The notes below the pieces were generated by a model. It saw nothing but the letters and a program-made list of their open reading frames with translations, made no database searches and was not told where the DNA came from. Below are positions 1-8,984 of a stretch of 64,000 bases of DNA, piece by piece. Position 1 is the stretch's first letter. Each line of letters opens with the position of its first letter. Source of the DNA: Oscillatoria sp. SIO1A7 (GTDB lineage: Bacteria; Cyanobacteriota; Cyanobacteriia; Cyanobacteriales; Laspinemataceae); the NCBI GenBank assembly GCA_010672965.1, contig JAAHFN010000005.1, positions 354,796 through 418,795 on the forward strand. Direction: 5' to 3'. The position numbers and the translations under genes are program-made.

Positions 1-1
1 T

Positions 2-1096
2 GCTGGCATGGACGACTATGTATCCAAGCCCATCCGCATGCCAGAGCTAAGCGCCGCTCTTTCCAAGTGTCGGCCTCTATTCACTGGCAGCGGATTGGTA
101 GCGGATGTAACGGATGGATCTGATGTCGGAGAGATAACTAATTCTGGCAGCGGATTGGTAGCGGATGTAACGGATGTAACGGATGTCGGAGAGATAACTA
201 ATTCTGGCAGCGGATTGGTAGCGGATGGATCTGATGTCGGAGAGATAACTAATTCTGGCAACGGATTGGTAGCGGATGTAACGGATACCTCGGGCACACA
301 GGCAACTAATTCTGGCAGCGGATTGGTAGCGGATGTAACGGATACCTCGGGCACACAGGCAACTAATTCTGGCAGCGGATTGGTAGCGGATGTAACGGAT
401 GGATCTGATGTCGGAGAGACAACTAATTCTGGCAACGGATTGGTAGCGGATGTAACGGATGGATCTGATGTCGGAGAGGCAAGTAATTCTGGCAACGGAT
501 TGGTAGCGGATGTAACGGATGGATCTGATGTCGGAGAGGCAAGTAATTCTGGCAACGGATTGGTAGCGGATGTAACGGATGGATCTGATGTCGGAGAGGC
601 AACTAATTCTGGCAACGGATTGGTAGCGGATGTAACGGATGGATCTGATGTCGGAGAGACAACTAATTCTGGCAACGGATTGGTAGCGGATGTAACGGAT
701 GGATCTGATGTCGGGCAAATGCCTAAGTTCCCTGAAAAATTGGAAGCCAATGGGGAAAACCAGTCTATTCTCAGTTCTCAAATGTTAGAGTCTTTGCGGG
801 AAATCGATGCCCTAGAAGAGTTAATCGATCTTTATTTGGAGCAGGCTCCGCTCTTGCTAGATAGAATTACCGCTGCAACTACTGCGGCCGATGCCTCGGA
901 ACTTAGAGAGGCTGCTCATTCTTTGAAGTCAACCAGTGCTGCTCTCGGTGCGATCGCTCTCTCGGAACTAGGTAAGGAACTGGAGCATATGGCTCGCTCT
1001 GGTAGCATTACAGAAGCTCCGCCCCTCGTCGAAAAGGTCGAGGCCGAGTATGAAAGAGTTAAGGCCGCTATGGAAATAGAACTAGAGAAATGTTAA
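2..1096 (+). CDS. Hybrid sensor kinase/response regulator, C-terminal part (receiver end + repeat linker + HPt); 5' end outside window
   Basis: The frame is open from the window edge, so this is the 3' end of a longer gene. The first residues (GMDDYVSKPI) are the conserved end of a response-regulator receiver domain, including the invariant Lys. They are followed by a linker of eleven 17-20 residue repeats (GSGLVADVTDGSDVGEITNS type, nt 86-717). The protein ends with a histidine phosphotransfer domain of about 110 residues carrying AHSLKSTSAALGA, where the His is the phospho-acceptor. The order receiver-linker-HPt is usual for the end of multistep phosphorelay kinases. The kinase part must lie upstream and was not seen. 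All repeat units have lengths divisible by three, so copy-number changes would not break the frame. A terminator-like hairpin follows the stop. Confidence 0.85.
   Translation, partial: AGMDDYVSKPIRMPELSAALSKCRPLFTGSGLVADVTDGSDVGEITNSGSGLVADVTDVTDVGEITNSGSGLVADGSDVGEITNSGNGLVADVTDTSGTQATNSGSGLVADVTDTSGTQATNSGSGLVADVTDGSDVGETTNSGNGLVADVTDGSDVGEASNSGNGLVADVTDGSDVGEASNSGNGLVADVTDGSDVGEATNSGNGLVADVTDGSDVGETTNSGNGLVADVTDGSDVGQMPKFPEKLEANGENQSILSSQMLESLREIDALEELIDLYLEQAPLLLDRITAATTAADASELREAAHSLKSTSAALGAIALSELGKELEHMARSGSITEAPPLVEKVEAEYERVKAAMEIELEKC
86..717 (+). repeat. Intragenic tandem repeats, about 60 bp unit, 11 copies
   Basis: Eleven head-to-tail copies of a mostly 60-bp unit (some 51 or 57 bp) lie inside the hybrid-kinase gene and encode a Gly/Asp/Val-rich flexible linker. 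Copies 7-11 are nearly identical, which suggests recent expansion by slippage or recombination. The complementary strand is also open through the array, a by-product of the repeats. Confidence 0.95.
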
Positions 1097-1142
1097 AAAG
1101 ACGGTTTTTTCAGCGGCCAGAAACCCGGTTGTTTCAGCGGCC

Positions 1143-1175
1143 AGAAACCCGGTTTTTCCAAAAAACCGGGTTTCT
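1143..1175 (+). terminator. Hairpin with AAACCCGGTTTTT / AAAAACCGGGTTT arms
   Basis: A perfect inverted repeat of about 14 bp with a short loop, 47 bp after the hybrid-kinase stop, preceded by a partial copy of its left arm at 1121-1135. The same arms recur after glgC, around the chemoreceptor gene, and after the GUN4 gene. It is probably both a repeat and a transcription terminator. Confidence 0.6.
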
Positions 1176-1382
1176 CATTCCACAGATGCATAATTTAAAT
1201 CGAGAAGCACTATATATATAGAAGAGTCTAGGCTAATTGTACGATTTCCCTAGGGGCAGTCAAGAACGCGGCCACCGCTCTATACCAATAGGGGCGATCG
1301 CGGGGAGCCCCCTACAGAAATTTTACAATTAATTTAGACGCATATAGATAAGGAAAAGCCGGAAAGGCCAACAATAGCCAAA

Positions 1383-3377
1383 ATGAATTCAAAGTTGCCG
1401 TCGGTCATCTATGCTGAAGCGGCTGTCCGACCGGAGAGCGGACGATCGCTCTTGACGACCTCAGAACCGATTACTAGCGAAAACATCGCTAACTTTTATG
1501 CCGAGCCCGAGCGAGTCAGCTTGGCGGCCAAGCGACTGCGCCAGCAAGGGTTTCAGATTTTAGACCCTGGCAGACTGACTATTACCATCGCCGCCCCAGC
1601 GGAAATATACGAGCGAGCTTTCCGCACCAATATCGTTGCCGAAGAGCGACCCGTAATCAAAGGAACTGGCTGGGAAACTACGGCCACTTTTCTGGATACT
1701 CCCAATACGAATATCTCCGGATCTATCGATCCTGCTGGGAGCGTCCTGGCGGATCTCTTGGGAGGGTTGGCGATTAACGAACCCGTTTATTATTTCGATC
1801 CTGCCCTTCCCCCAGATAAAGCTTATTGGCATTTAGACGTACCCGGAGATATCGCCCGAGGACTCGGTGCCGAAGGGGCTCCGGGCAGAGGCTTGACTGG
1901 GCGCGGAGTTAAAGTCGCAATGGTTGATTCTGGCTGGTATCGCCATCCTTTCTTCGTTCGGAATGGCTATCGCGCCAATGTTGTCCTGGGTCCGGGGACT
2001 AGCAATCCAAGGAGCGATCGCAACGGCCACGGTACTGGGGAATCGGCCAATGTCTTTGCTATAGCACCAGAAGTAGAGTTGACGATGGTAAAGACCAGTT
2101 TCGTCAATTGTCTGGGGGCTTTCAAAAAAGCAGTATCCCTGCAACCAGATATTATTTCTTGCAGTTGGGGTTTCGATCGCCAATTTCGCTACCAATTTTC
2201 TGCATTCGATAGGGCGATCGCAGGGGCAGTTGCCGACGCAGTACGCCAGGGAATTATCGTTATTTTTGCCGCCGGAAACGGCCAGTGGGGTTTTCCCGCG
2301 CAGCATCCCGATGTTATAGCAGCGGGAGGGGTCTATATGTACCCCGATGGCAGCCTAGAAGCGAGCAACTATGCCAGCGGTTTTGCCAGCAACATTTATC
2401 CCGGGCGAAATGTCCCCGATCTCTGCGGTTTAGTTGGCAAGCAGCCGAGGGGCGCATACATAATGTTGCCCGTACCTCCCGGCAGCGATCTGGATCTCAC
2501 AACTGCACTCGGAGGACGCCATCCTTATAGCGACGAAACTCAACCGGGGGATGGTTGGGCGGCTTTCAGCGGGACTTCCGCTGCAGCACCCCAACTGGCA
2601 GGAATTTGTGCCTTGATGAAAGAGGCGAATCCCAATTTGTCCCCGTTCCAAGCGCGAGAGATACTCCAGGAAACCGCTCGTTATGTCAGCCAAGGTCGCT
2701 GCCATTCCAGAACTGGAGGACATAGCGCAACTGAGGAAGTTAATCTAGCAACCGGCAGCGGTTTGGCCGATGCCCGGGGCGCTGTTCTGGCGGCGCGACA
2801 AATGCCGGGACAAATTAACAACAACAAGGCTCAAGAGCCGGAACCAGAACAGAAACAAGAACAGAAACAAGAGAACAATCGCCAATTATCTAGTATTAGA
2901 GAAACAGAGGTTATTATGGATTCTCAACTCAAGTCTAAGCTCGAATCAAAAAGAAAAGAGGCTATGGCGGCATTTGACAAATGGCTGCTGGAAAACGATC
3001 TCTCAGAGTTCGAGATTAGCGGCCAGATTAATTTCGTGCCCCGCTCTCCCGAGACCAAGGCGGCAACTGCCCTCAAGGAAGTAATGAACGATGCAGGCAA
3101 CGATATAAAAGTCCGCATATCTGCTGCGGAGTCTTTGATGAAAATCGGTCGGGATTTAGAAGCAGTCCTAGAATTCTTAAGCCAGCAAATTCAAGAAAAG
3201 AACAATCCTCTAGAGGCTCGCCAGCTTGCAGCCAAGGCTTTAGGGGAAATTACTTCTGCTCCTACGAACGAGGCATTGGAAGAATCCGCCGAAACATCTA
3301 TGTTTTACGGTGATACTTTCTCTTGTCAAAGGAATTGTAAATGTAAGAACGGTCGTGTGGTAGGAATGTCATCATAA
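1383..3377 (+). CDS. S8 (subtilisin-like) serine peptidase with pro-kumamolisin-like N-domain and HEAT-like C-domain
   Basis: The 664-residue product carries a full subtilase triad: Asp182 in AMVDSGW, His216 in RNGHGT, Ser399 in FSGTSAAAP, and oxyanion Asn299 in AAGNG. Residues about 45-85 (RLRQQGFQIL..ERAF) resemble the activation domain of sedolisin/pro-kumamolisin peptidases, an unusual partner for an S8 core. After the catalytic domain comes a Glu/Gln/Lys-rich linker (about 475-510), then about 120 residues of helical HEAT-like sequence, and a Cys-rich tail (SCQRNCKCKNGR). No signal peptide is evident, so a cytoplasmic role is likely. An internal Met at the HEAT-like part (nt 2916) could give a second product. 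Its neighbour at 3691-5799 also has HEAT repeats. The function is unknown; a regulated protease in a signalling or conflict setting is inference. Confidence 0.85.
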   Translation: MNSKLPSVIYAEAAVRPESGRSLLTTSEPITSENIANFYAEPERVSLAAKRLRQQGFQILDPGRLTITIAAPAEIYERAFRTNIVAEERPVIKGTGWETTATFLDTPNTNISGSIDPAGSVLADLLGGLAINEPVYYFDPALPPDKAYWHLDVPGDIARGLGAEGAPGRGLTGRGVKVAMVDSGWYRHPFFVRNGYRANVVLGPGTSNPRSDRNGHGTGESANVFAIAPEVELTMVKTSFVNCLGAFKKAVSLQPDIISCSWGFDRQFRYQFSAFDRAIAGAVADAVRQGIIVIFAAGNGQWGFPAQHPDVIAAGGVYMYPDGSLEASNYASGFASNIYPGRNVPDLCGLVGKQPRGAYIMLPVPPGSDLDLTTALGGRHPYSDETQPGDGWAAFSGTSAAAPQLAGICALMKEANPNLSPFQAREILQETARYVSQGRCHSRTGGHSATEEVNLATGSGLADARGAVLAARQMPGQINNNKAQEPEPEQKQEQKQENNRQLSSIRETEVIMDSQLKSKLESKRKEAMAAFDKWLLENDLSEFEISGQINFVPRSPETKAATALKEVMNDAGNDIKVRISAAESLMKIGRDLEAVLEFLSQQIQEKNNPLEARQLAAKALGEITSAPTNEALEESAETSMFYGDTFSCQRNCKCKNGRVVGMSS

Positions 3378-3442
3378 GTGCTAGGGTTTTGACCTTAACG
3401 GCCTATATTCTGTCGTACTCCATTTATTGGACAGACGTTATA

Positions 3443-3577
3443 TAGCGTTTCTCAAATAAGTGTAACGTAGGGGCGACAGCATCCCCAAGACAATCTCGGC
3501 CGTAGAACGGTAACCCTCGTAATGGGATGCTTCGCCCGCTTCGCCCCAGAAACCTCACATCAATTTGAGAACCGCTA
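3443..3577. repeat. MITE-like element, family E (TAGCGTTTCTCAAAT ends), copy 1
   Basis: 135 bp bounded by TAGCGTTTCTCAAAT and the near-inverse AATTTGAGAACCGCTA, and flanked by TA on both sides. The interior is the GTAGGGGCGACAGCATCC...GGATGCTTCGCC palindrome. It fills most of the gap between two convergent genes. Confidence 0.85.
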
Positions 3578-3690
3578 TATGCAGTGAAGTAACTTGTTAA
3601 TTAAGACAATACCTTCGCCAAAATCAAAAATGCCTCAACCCAACCTACGGGAAAATGGCGAAGGTCTTGTTAAGAAACACCAAGTTACTG

Positions 3691-5799
3691 CTAGGCTGCA
3701 GAGTCTAAATTAATCCGTTTACTCCGTTTACTGAGTTCTTCCCAAACGAAGTCAGGAAAACCTACTTCCTTGCTTTGGCTCTGGCAGCAATCCCGCACGG
3801 CCAGCAGGAAGCCCTCGATATTACCCGGTGCATCTGGCATAGCATCCGCCTTTGCAAAAAAATCGCGCCATGACTGTTTGTCATCTCCGTAAAGCTCTAC
3901 CATGCGCAAAGCCGCAAGATATTCGGCCTGGGTATCAAGAGCAAAGCGGATTTTGTCTTGAGCAGGCTCAATAGTCTCGATAAGGTGCAGGTGGTTTTCT
4001 AGATAGTCCAAGCGCTCCTCTGCATCATCTCCCTCTAGAGCTGCTAGGACATCATCTCGTTTGGCTGCTGCCGGTCGGTAGGTCTGCTGGAGACATTGCC
4101 AAGCGATCGCCTTGGCATACGGATAGACGGCGGGATCGAATAGCTCCTTCATAGTAGGCTTAAGTTCAGTTGGATTCACCCCCCCTAGCTTTTCTTTTGA
4201 CCGGGATGTCACCACCAAAGCATTAACAGGGAAATCTGCATGTATTTGCTTGCGAGTATCTTCGCTCATTTCCGAAAAACCATCGACAATAACGAGCAGG
4301 CGTTGCCGTCGCAGCAATTGCTCTAACAGTTTCTCTGAAATATCTTGCGAGTTGATTAAGTTTCTAAGCGACCGTCGAATTGCTTCTATAAAAACTTCTG
4401 TAACCTGAAAGTCTTCTTGTTCGAGCAAAATCGGCAACATTTTATGTTCGCAGAGGCGTTCTTCCGGATTCTCCGACATAGCCCATTTTTCTAGCTGGCA
4501 AGCCAAACTGGTTTTGCCCGATCCTTCTTCTCCCCAGATTAGAATGCACTCTCGTCCTCGATCGAATTTAGGCTTTAGGTTCTTGGCAGTAAAGTTTGCT
4601 AGTTCTGTGTCATCCATAGCTACTGGGACGGGAACATAAACATATCGTTTCTTGACTTTTTGCTTTCTCTCAAGTTTGTTGCGAGCATTTTTGATGTTTG
4701 CGGCGACCCAAGCATCGAGGACTCTAGGATGGTGCTTGACAAAAACCACTAGCGAAAGATAGTTAATTGGTATTGTTAAACTTACCATAGAAATGGAAAA
4801 TTTAATTTCGGCATCGCCTCGCAGCCACTTATTTGCTGTCAGCATGAATAAGGGGCTACGCCAGAAAACTACTAAAAAAACGACTATATAGACCAAGATT
4901 ATTCCAATAAACAAAACAACGAAGAGAGTAGCCTTATCTAGCAGAGACTTGTCATAAACTGTTAGACTTTTTTTAGTTTCCCTTAAAGCAGCTATGACTT
5001 TTTTTGGGTCTCCGATGTCTTGTAAGTCTTTGTTCAACTTTTCTAAGGTTTTTATAGCCTCGTCTAAACCCTCTTTAGCGTTCTCTCTTCGATCCCGGGT
5101 GAGAGCCTTCCCCCTTAATTCAGTGGCGATAAAGTTTAGAGCGCCAATAGCATTGCGACATACCTCCTCATCTTTATCTTGCAGTAGGTCTGCGAGTTCA
5201 GATACAGCAGATTTGACATCCAGACCGCTGCTCCCCAGTACCGCAGCTGCCTCTAGTCGCACTTCCCAGTCATATTCTTTGTTGAGCAAGTCCCCGAGAT
5301 CCTTAGTCACTCGTTCCAGGACACCTTGGGACGTTATCTTATTAAAAGCCTTCCTAAGCGCGAAATTGGCACTATAGCGAACATCGTCTTCTTTTACCTT
5401 TAAAGCTTTATCGATAATCAGCTTGACGGTTTCTTCCTTGATCGGCTCTATTTCTCCCAAAGCTATCACTATGTTAGAGAGAAAATTAGGATTATCTTCT
5501 GCCTTCAGTTCTTCCCTTAAAGCCTTTATAATCTTCACGCTAACTTTTTCTTTCTGAATCTGCTCTATTTCCCTAAGTATCTTAGCGAGAACCTCCGTAT
5601 CGCCCGCTGTTTTGATGGCTTCAGTCAGACATTTAACAGCGCCTTCGTCATTTAGTTGGTCGATACAACCTGTAGTGTTGAGACCCGCAGGAGGTGTCTG
5701 TGCCGTCTGCGCCCATCCACTGCCGGTCAACAATAGAGGCAAGGCAAAACTAAGCAAGGCCCCTTGGATTGTTCTAGAGAATCTTATACGTTCGGCCAT
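3691..5799 (-). CDS. HEAT-repeat protein with signal peptide, transmembrane segment(s) and C-terminal P-loop NTPase domain
   Basis: 702 residues. The N-terminus is a typical signal sequence (basic start, hydrophobic about 12-26, cleavage near GWAQ). Residues about 45-270 form helical HEAT-like repeats. A strongly hydrophobic stretch at about 290-313 is a membrane span, with a weaker one near 335-355. The C-terminal half contains Walker A GEEGSGKTS (423-431) and Walker B LLVIVDGFSE (Asp506), as in NACHT/STAND-like ATPases. The layout implies a periplasmic HEAT sensor region coupled through the membrane to a cytoplasmic NTPase. There is no recognisable effector domain after the ATPase. It is convergent with the subtilase gene. 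The function is unknown; transmembrane signalling is inference. Confidence 0.8.
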   Translation of the reverse strand: MAERIRFSRTIQGALLSFALPLLLTGSGWAQTAQTPPAGLNTTGCIDQLNDEGAVKCLTEAIKTAGDTEVLAKILREIEQIQKEKVSVKIIKALREELKAEDNPNFLSNIVIALGEIEPIKEETVKLIIDKALKVKEDDVRYSANFALRKAFNKITSQGVLERVTKDLGDLLNKEYDWEVRLEAAAVLGSSGLDVKSAVSELADLLQDKDEEVCRNAIGALNFIATELRGKALTRDRRENAKEGLDEAIKTLEKLNKDLQDIGDPKKVIAALRETKKSLTVYDKSLLDKATLFVVLFIGIILVYIVVFLVVFWRSPLFMLTANKWLRGDAEIKFSISMVSLTIPINYLSLVVFVKHHPRVLDAWVAANIKNARNKLERKQKVKKRYVYVPVPVAMDDTELANFTAKNLKPKFDRGRECILIWGEEGSGKTSLACQLEKWAMSENPEERLCEHKMLPILLEQEDFQVTEVFIEAIRRSLRNLINSQDISEKLLEQLLRRQRLLVIVDGFSEMSEDTRKQIHADFPVNALVVTSRSKEKLGGVNPTELKPTMKELFDPAVYPYAKAIAWQCLQQTYRPAAAKRDDVLAALEGDDAEERLDYLENHLHLIETIEPAQDKIRFALDTQAEYLAALRMVELYGDDKQSWRDFFAKADAMPDAPGNIEGFLLAVRDCCQSQSKEVGFPDFVWEELSKRSKRINLDSAA

Positions 5800-5916
5800 G
5801 AGATACCCCTGTGCGAGAACAAGTCTATCGTAGCAAATACGCTATATAGCAATAAGCAGTCAGCATAAGAGCGGTAGGGGCGATTCGCTGTCGCCCCTAC
5901 GTTTCGCAATTAAGGT

Positions 5917-5991
5917 GTAGGGGCGACAGCATTCCCGAGATGACCCTGGGCTATAAGAGAAACGTATTATACTGGAATGCTTCGCCCCAGA
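5917..5991. repeat. Family A palindrome (GGGGCGACAGCATTCC...GGAATGCTTCGCCCC), copy 1
   Basis: A hairpin of about 75 bp whose arms are GTAGGGGCGACAGCATTCC and its near-complement ending in the GAATGCTTCGCCCCAGA sequence. It lies between the HEAT-NTPase gene and glgC. Confidence 0.85.
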
Positions 5992-6065
5992 AACTAATGC
6001 GGCCCACCTATCGCGTCAAAAAAACGGGTGCGGCTCCTTTGGTTTTTCTGCGGTTTCCATAGATG

Positions 6066-6139
6066 TCTGGGGCGAAGCATTCCAATACAATAATTTTTTT
6101 TAAATAAAAAAACTGTCTCGGGAATGCTATCGCCCCTAC
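6066..6139. repeat. Family A palindrome, copy 2
   Basis: Same arms in the opposite orientation (TCTGGGGCGAAGCATTCC first), with an A/T-rich centre. Confidence 0.85.
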
Positions 6140-6189
6140 ACCATCAATAGATATTCGCTTTTCTCTTAAAAACCCCTATGTAAAAACAT

Positions 6190-6240
6190 ACCCCCTTGTC
6201 CCCTTGTCCCCTTGTCCCCTTGTCCCCCTGCCCCCCCTTT
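6190..6240. repeat. 8-bp tandem repeat (CCCCTTGT)
   Basis: Short tandem array of CCCCTTGT units followed by a C-run, between two family A palindromes. No coding potential. Confidence 0.8.
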
Positions 6241-6297
6241 CAAGGGTATGTTTTTTATAATCTCCTAAATGAGCGCAATTGGTGGGTTGCAGGAGTT

Positions 6298-6371
6298 TCT
6301 GGGGCGAAGCATTCCAATACAATATTTTTATATAATAGCAAAAGCTGTCTCGGGAATGCTGTCGCCCCTAC
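6298..6371. repeat. Family A palindrome, copy 3
   Basis: TCTGGGGCGAAGCATTCC...GGAATGCTGTCGCCCCTAC, about 190 bp upstream of glgC; it may affect the glgC leader. Confidence 0.85.
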
Positions 6372-6562
6372 GCCCAGGGTCGCGTCCTCGAAACCGGGCG
6401 CTGAATGCCAAATCTAAAAAACATACCCGCAGATTGCCTGCCCCTCTGCCTCTTACCCGGGGCCTGAATGAAATTAGCCTATTTTGCCTTCCCCCCTTGT
6501 CAACGATCCCAGACGGTTGGACACTGGGAATGAGAATTCACCGGCAGTCGCGAGGTTCTTTC

Positions 6563-7852
6563 GTGAAACGAGTCTTAGGCATCATTCTTGGTGGGGGAGC
6601 AGGCACCCGCCTTTACCCACTTACTAAGCTGCGGGCTAAACCTGCCGTACCCCTGGCAGGCAAATACCGCCTTATCGATATCCCAGTCAGTAACTGTATT
6701 AACTCAGATATCCTCAAAATCTATGTCCTAACCCAATTTAACTCCGCATCCCTCAATCGACATCTTGTCCGGGCCTACAATTTCTCCGGTCTGACCGACG
6801 GATTTGTGGAAGTGCTGGCCGCCCAACAAACTCCTAAAGACCCAAGCTGGTTCCAAGGTACTGCAGACGCAGTTCGCAAGTATATTTGGTTGTTCGATGA
6901 GTGGGACATTGACGAGTACCTGATTTTATCTGGGGATCACCTGTATCGGATGGACTATAGCCAATTCGTGCAGCGTCACCGGGAAACCAATGCCGATATC
7001 ACTATTTCGGTTTTGCCTTGCGACGAGAAGCGGGCCTCGGCTTTTGGCTTGATGAAAATCGACGAAACGGGTCGGGTCGTCGATTTTAGCGAAAAGCCTA
7101 AAGGAGATGCCCTGACGAAGATGAAGGTGGACACCACTCAGCTAGGTTTGTCTCCTGAAGAAGCGAAGGAAAGTCCCTACATTGCCTCGATGGGAATTTA
7201 TGTTTTCAAAAAAGAGGTAATGAAAGACCTGCTGGAGAAATATCCAAATAGTACGGACTTCGGTAAAGAGATTATCCCGTCAGCTCGACAAGACTATAAC
7301 GTACAGGCTTATTTGTTCAACGGCTACTGGGCAGATATCGGAACTATTGAAGCGTTCTACGATGCTAACTTGGCTTTGACCCAACAACCCAAGCCGCCTT
7401 TTAGCTTCTACGACGAAAAGGCTCCTATCTACAGTCGCTCCCGTTATTTGCCGCCGACGAAGCTTTTGGATTGCGAAGTGAGCCAGTCGATGATTGGGGA
7501 AGGATGCATTCTCAAAAAATGCAATATAGAGCATTCGGTCTTGGGAATCCGAACCCGCGTGGAAGCCGGTTGCGAGATTAAGGACTCCCTGATTATGGGG
7601 TCTGACTATTACCAACCTTTTGCGGAACGGCAATCTCAAATTGGTAGCGGCAAACCAACTATCGGTATCGGTGCCAATAGTACGATTCGCCGCGCTATAG
7701 TTGACAAAAATGCTTCTATCGGCCAAAACGTGAAGATCGTTAACAAAGACGGGGTGGATGAAGCAGAGCGCGAAAGCGACGGTTTCTATATCCGCAATGG
7801 TATTGTCGTGGTGCTGAAGAATGCCGTTATTCCTGACGGAACGATAATTTAG
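6563..7852 (+). CDS. glgC: Glucose-1-phosphate adenylyltransferase (ADP-glucose pyrophosphorylase)
   Basis: Makes ADP-glucose from glucose-1-phosphate and ATP, the committed step of glycogen synthesis. The N-terminal motif [21 protein letters not shown] binds nucleotide and the substrate-site FSEKPKG is present. The C-terminal left-handed beta-helix, with repeated IGEG/IGIGAN-type turns, is complete and ends in [10 protein letters not shown] as in other cyanobacterial enzymes. I chose the GTG at 6563 ([12 protein letters not shown]), giving 429 residues, close to the family length. An ATG at 6533 adds ten residues (including QSRG), similar to what I recall of some cyanobacterial homologues, and is a real alternative. 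The frame stays open further upstream into repeat DNA, which I regard as non-coding. The enzyme is normally activated by 3-phosphoglycerate. Single-gene unit; a hairpin follows. Confidence 0.97.
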   Translation: MKRVLGIILGGGAGTRLYPLTKLRAKPAVPLAGKYRLIDIPVSNCINSDILKIYVLTQFNSASLNRHLVRAYNFSGLTDGFVEVLAAQQTPKDPSWFQGTADAVRKYIWLFDEWDIDEYLILSGDHLYRMDYSQFVQRHRETNADITISVLPCDEKRASAFGLMKIDETGRVVDFSEKPKGDALTKMKVDTTQLGLSPEEAKESPYIASMGIYVFKKEVMKDLLEKYPNSTDFGKEIIPSARQDYNVQAYLFNGYWADIGTIEAFYDANLALTQQPKPPFSFYDEKAPIYSRSRYLPPTKLLDCEVSQSMIGEGCILKKCNIEHSVLGIRTRVEAGCEIKDSLIMGSDYYQPFAERQSQIGSGKPTIGIGANSTIRRAIVDKNASIGQNVKIVNKDGVDEAERESDGFYIRNGIVVVLKNAVIPDGTII

Positions 7853-7889
7853 CTATAGGGAGCTACAAGGAGCGATCGCCAAAAAGGCC

Positions 7890-7922
7890 AGAAACCCGGT
7901 TTTTCCAAAAAACCGGGTTTCT
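7890..7922 (+). terminator. glgC terminator-like hairpin (AAACCCGG family)
   Basis: AGAAACCCGGTTTTTCC / AAAAAACCGGGTTTCT inverted repeat starting 38 bp after the glgC stop, same family as at 1143. Confidence 0.6.
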
Positions 7923-8030
7923 TTCGTCTCAAGCTTTGGGGCAGAAATGCTAAGAGAAGCAGGAGTCGAACGGACTATAAATTCCGTCGGCCATGCAATC
8001 CACGACGAAGTGGAACAATCCGCATTAGTA

Positions 8031-8275
8031 ATATCAAGTCCGGTTAAAGGGAGCATTTCAATTTTGTAATCCGAGCTTTTTGGTTGCGTAGGTTGGGCCC
8101 GGGAACGAAACCCAAGGGTAGCCCCCTTGTTGGGTTTCGTTCCCGGGCCCAACCTACTGCTTGCAAAAGTGAAATGCTCCCCGGTTAAATGCCCACAACA
8201 AAAATTGGAATCTCCCGTAGGACGGGCGTCCTAGGCAGGACTTGACTTTTTTGGGGCATTCAAACCGATATGATA
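8031..8275. repeat. MITE-like element, family B, copy 1, interrupted by a family F element
   Basis: The left end ATATCAAGTCCGGTTAAA and right end near CAAACCGATATGATA match family B termini. The interior contains the GTAGGACGGGCGTCC core. A 132-bp element of another family sits inside it at 8049-8180. Confidence 0.7.
8049..8180. mobile_element. MITE-like element, family F (GGGAGCATTTCA ends), nested, with 9-bp target duplication
   Basis: Terminal inverted repeats GGGAGCATTTCA / TGAAATGCTCC enclose a long hairpin (GTAGGTTGGGCCCGGG...CCCAACCTAC). CCGGTTAAA occurs directly on both sides (8040-8048 and 8181-8189). Removing the element and one repeat restores a normal family B left end. No transposase is encoded, so it would depend on an enzyme in trans. 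Confidence 0.85.
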
Positions 8276-8277
8276 CT

Positions 8278-8412
8278 ATATCAAATCCGCGTAGCTGTTC
8301 CATAAATAAACTCCCCCTGGGGTTCCCCGTGCCCGCCCCGGCCGCCCGAGACGCTCCCGGGGCGGGCACGGGGAACCCCTACAAACTGTGACTGTTTAAG
8401 CGGATTTGATAT
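8278..8412. repeat. MITE-like element, family B (ATATCAAATCCG ends), copy 2
   Basis: 135 bp between ATATCAAATCCGCG and CGGATTTGATAT. The core is a G/C-rich hairpin (GGTTCCCCGTGCCCGCC / GGCGGGCACGGGGAACC). Directly adjacent to copy 1. Confidence 0.85.
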
Positions 8413-8984
8413 TACGCATTAACTCTATATGTGGCAGGGGTCAACGGCCGTTGACCCCTAGAGAATGGTATTGGACGATCTTTTCCGTAAAACAAGAGCG
8501 AATTTCTCCAAAGGAAAACCCACCCGCTGCCCGCGACAGGGTGCGCGATCGGCGGGGGTATTGGGGTGGGATATCTTCCCGCATCCAGGCTAGCTGTTGG
8601 AGTAAAGCCAATGGGCGACTTGCTTGAGAGTCCAAGGCTTTACCCCGCCGCAGCCCGGTTTTTTAAGGGAGAAATTTTTCGATTGAGAATACCTCCTTTC
8701 TAAAGTTTACTTTTTTTCCATGCAAAGGGTCGCGGTTATTAGCTGTGGCCCTTATTTATGCACCCCTTAGCTAGGGAGCTATACATAGATATTAGCATCG
8801 TTTTCCTCGAATGTCAACACTAGATGGAAAAATTTTTTGCGCCTTCTGCGCCCCTCGCAGTTTCTGCATTGTTCTATACCCTAATATTACAGCTTCGATC
8901 GCGATTAATGGATCCCAGGCAAACAGGTTTCCTGGAATTGGGAAGAGCGGAATTGGGGATTGGGTAGCGGATGGTGGAGCGCGG
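8413..8984. other. Intergenic stretch, no gene recognised
   Basis: Only short open frames without recognisable products. It contains a small hairpin (TCAACGGCCGTTGA, about 8439) and A/T-rich DNA. It may hold remnants of decayed genes but I cannot identify any. Confidence 0.5.

Noticed and set aside
16..781. Long open frames on the minus strand opposite the kinase repeats
   Set aside because: They are produced by the tandem repeat itself; unit length divisible by three keeps several frames open. No start context and no family.
4994..5377. Plus-strand frame inside the HEAT-NTPase gene
   Set aside because: Shadow of the minus-strand gene; Ser/Arg-rich composition with no motif.
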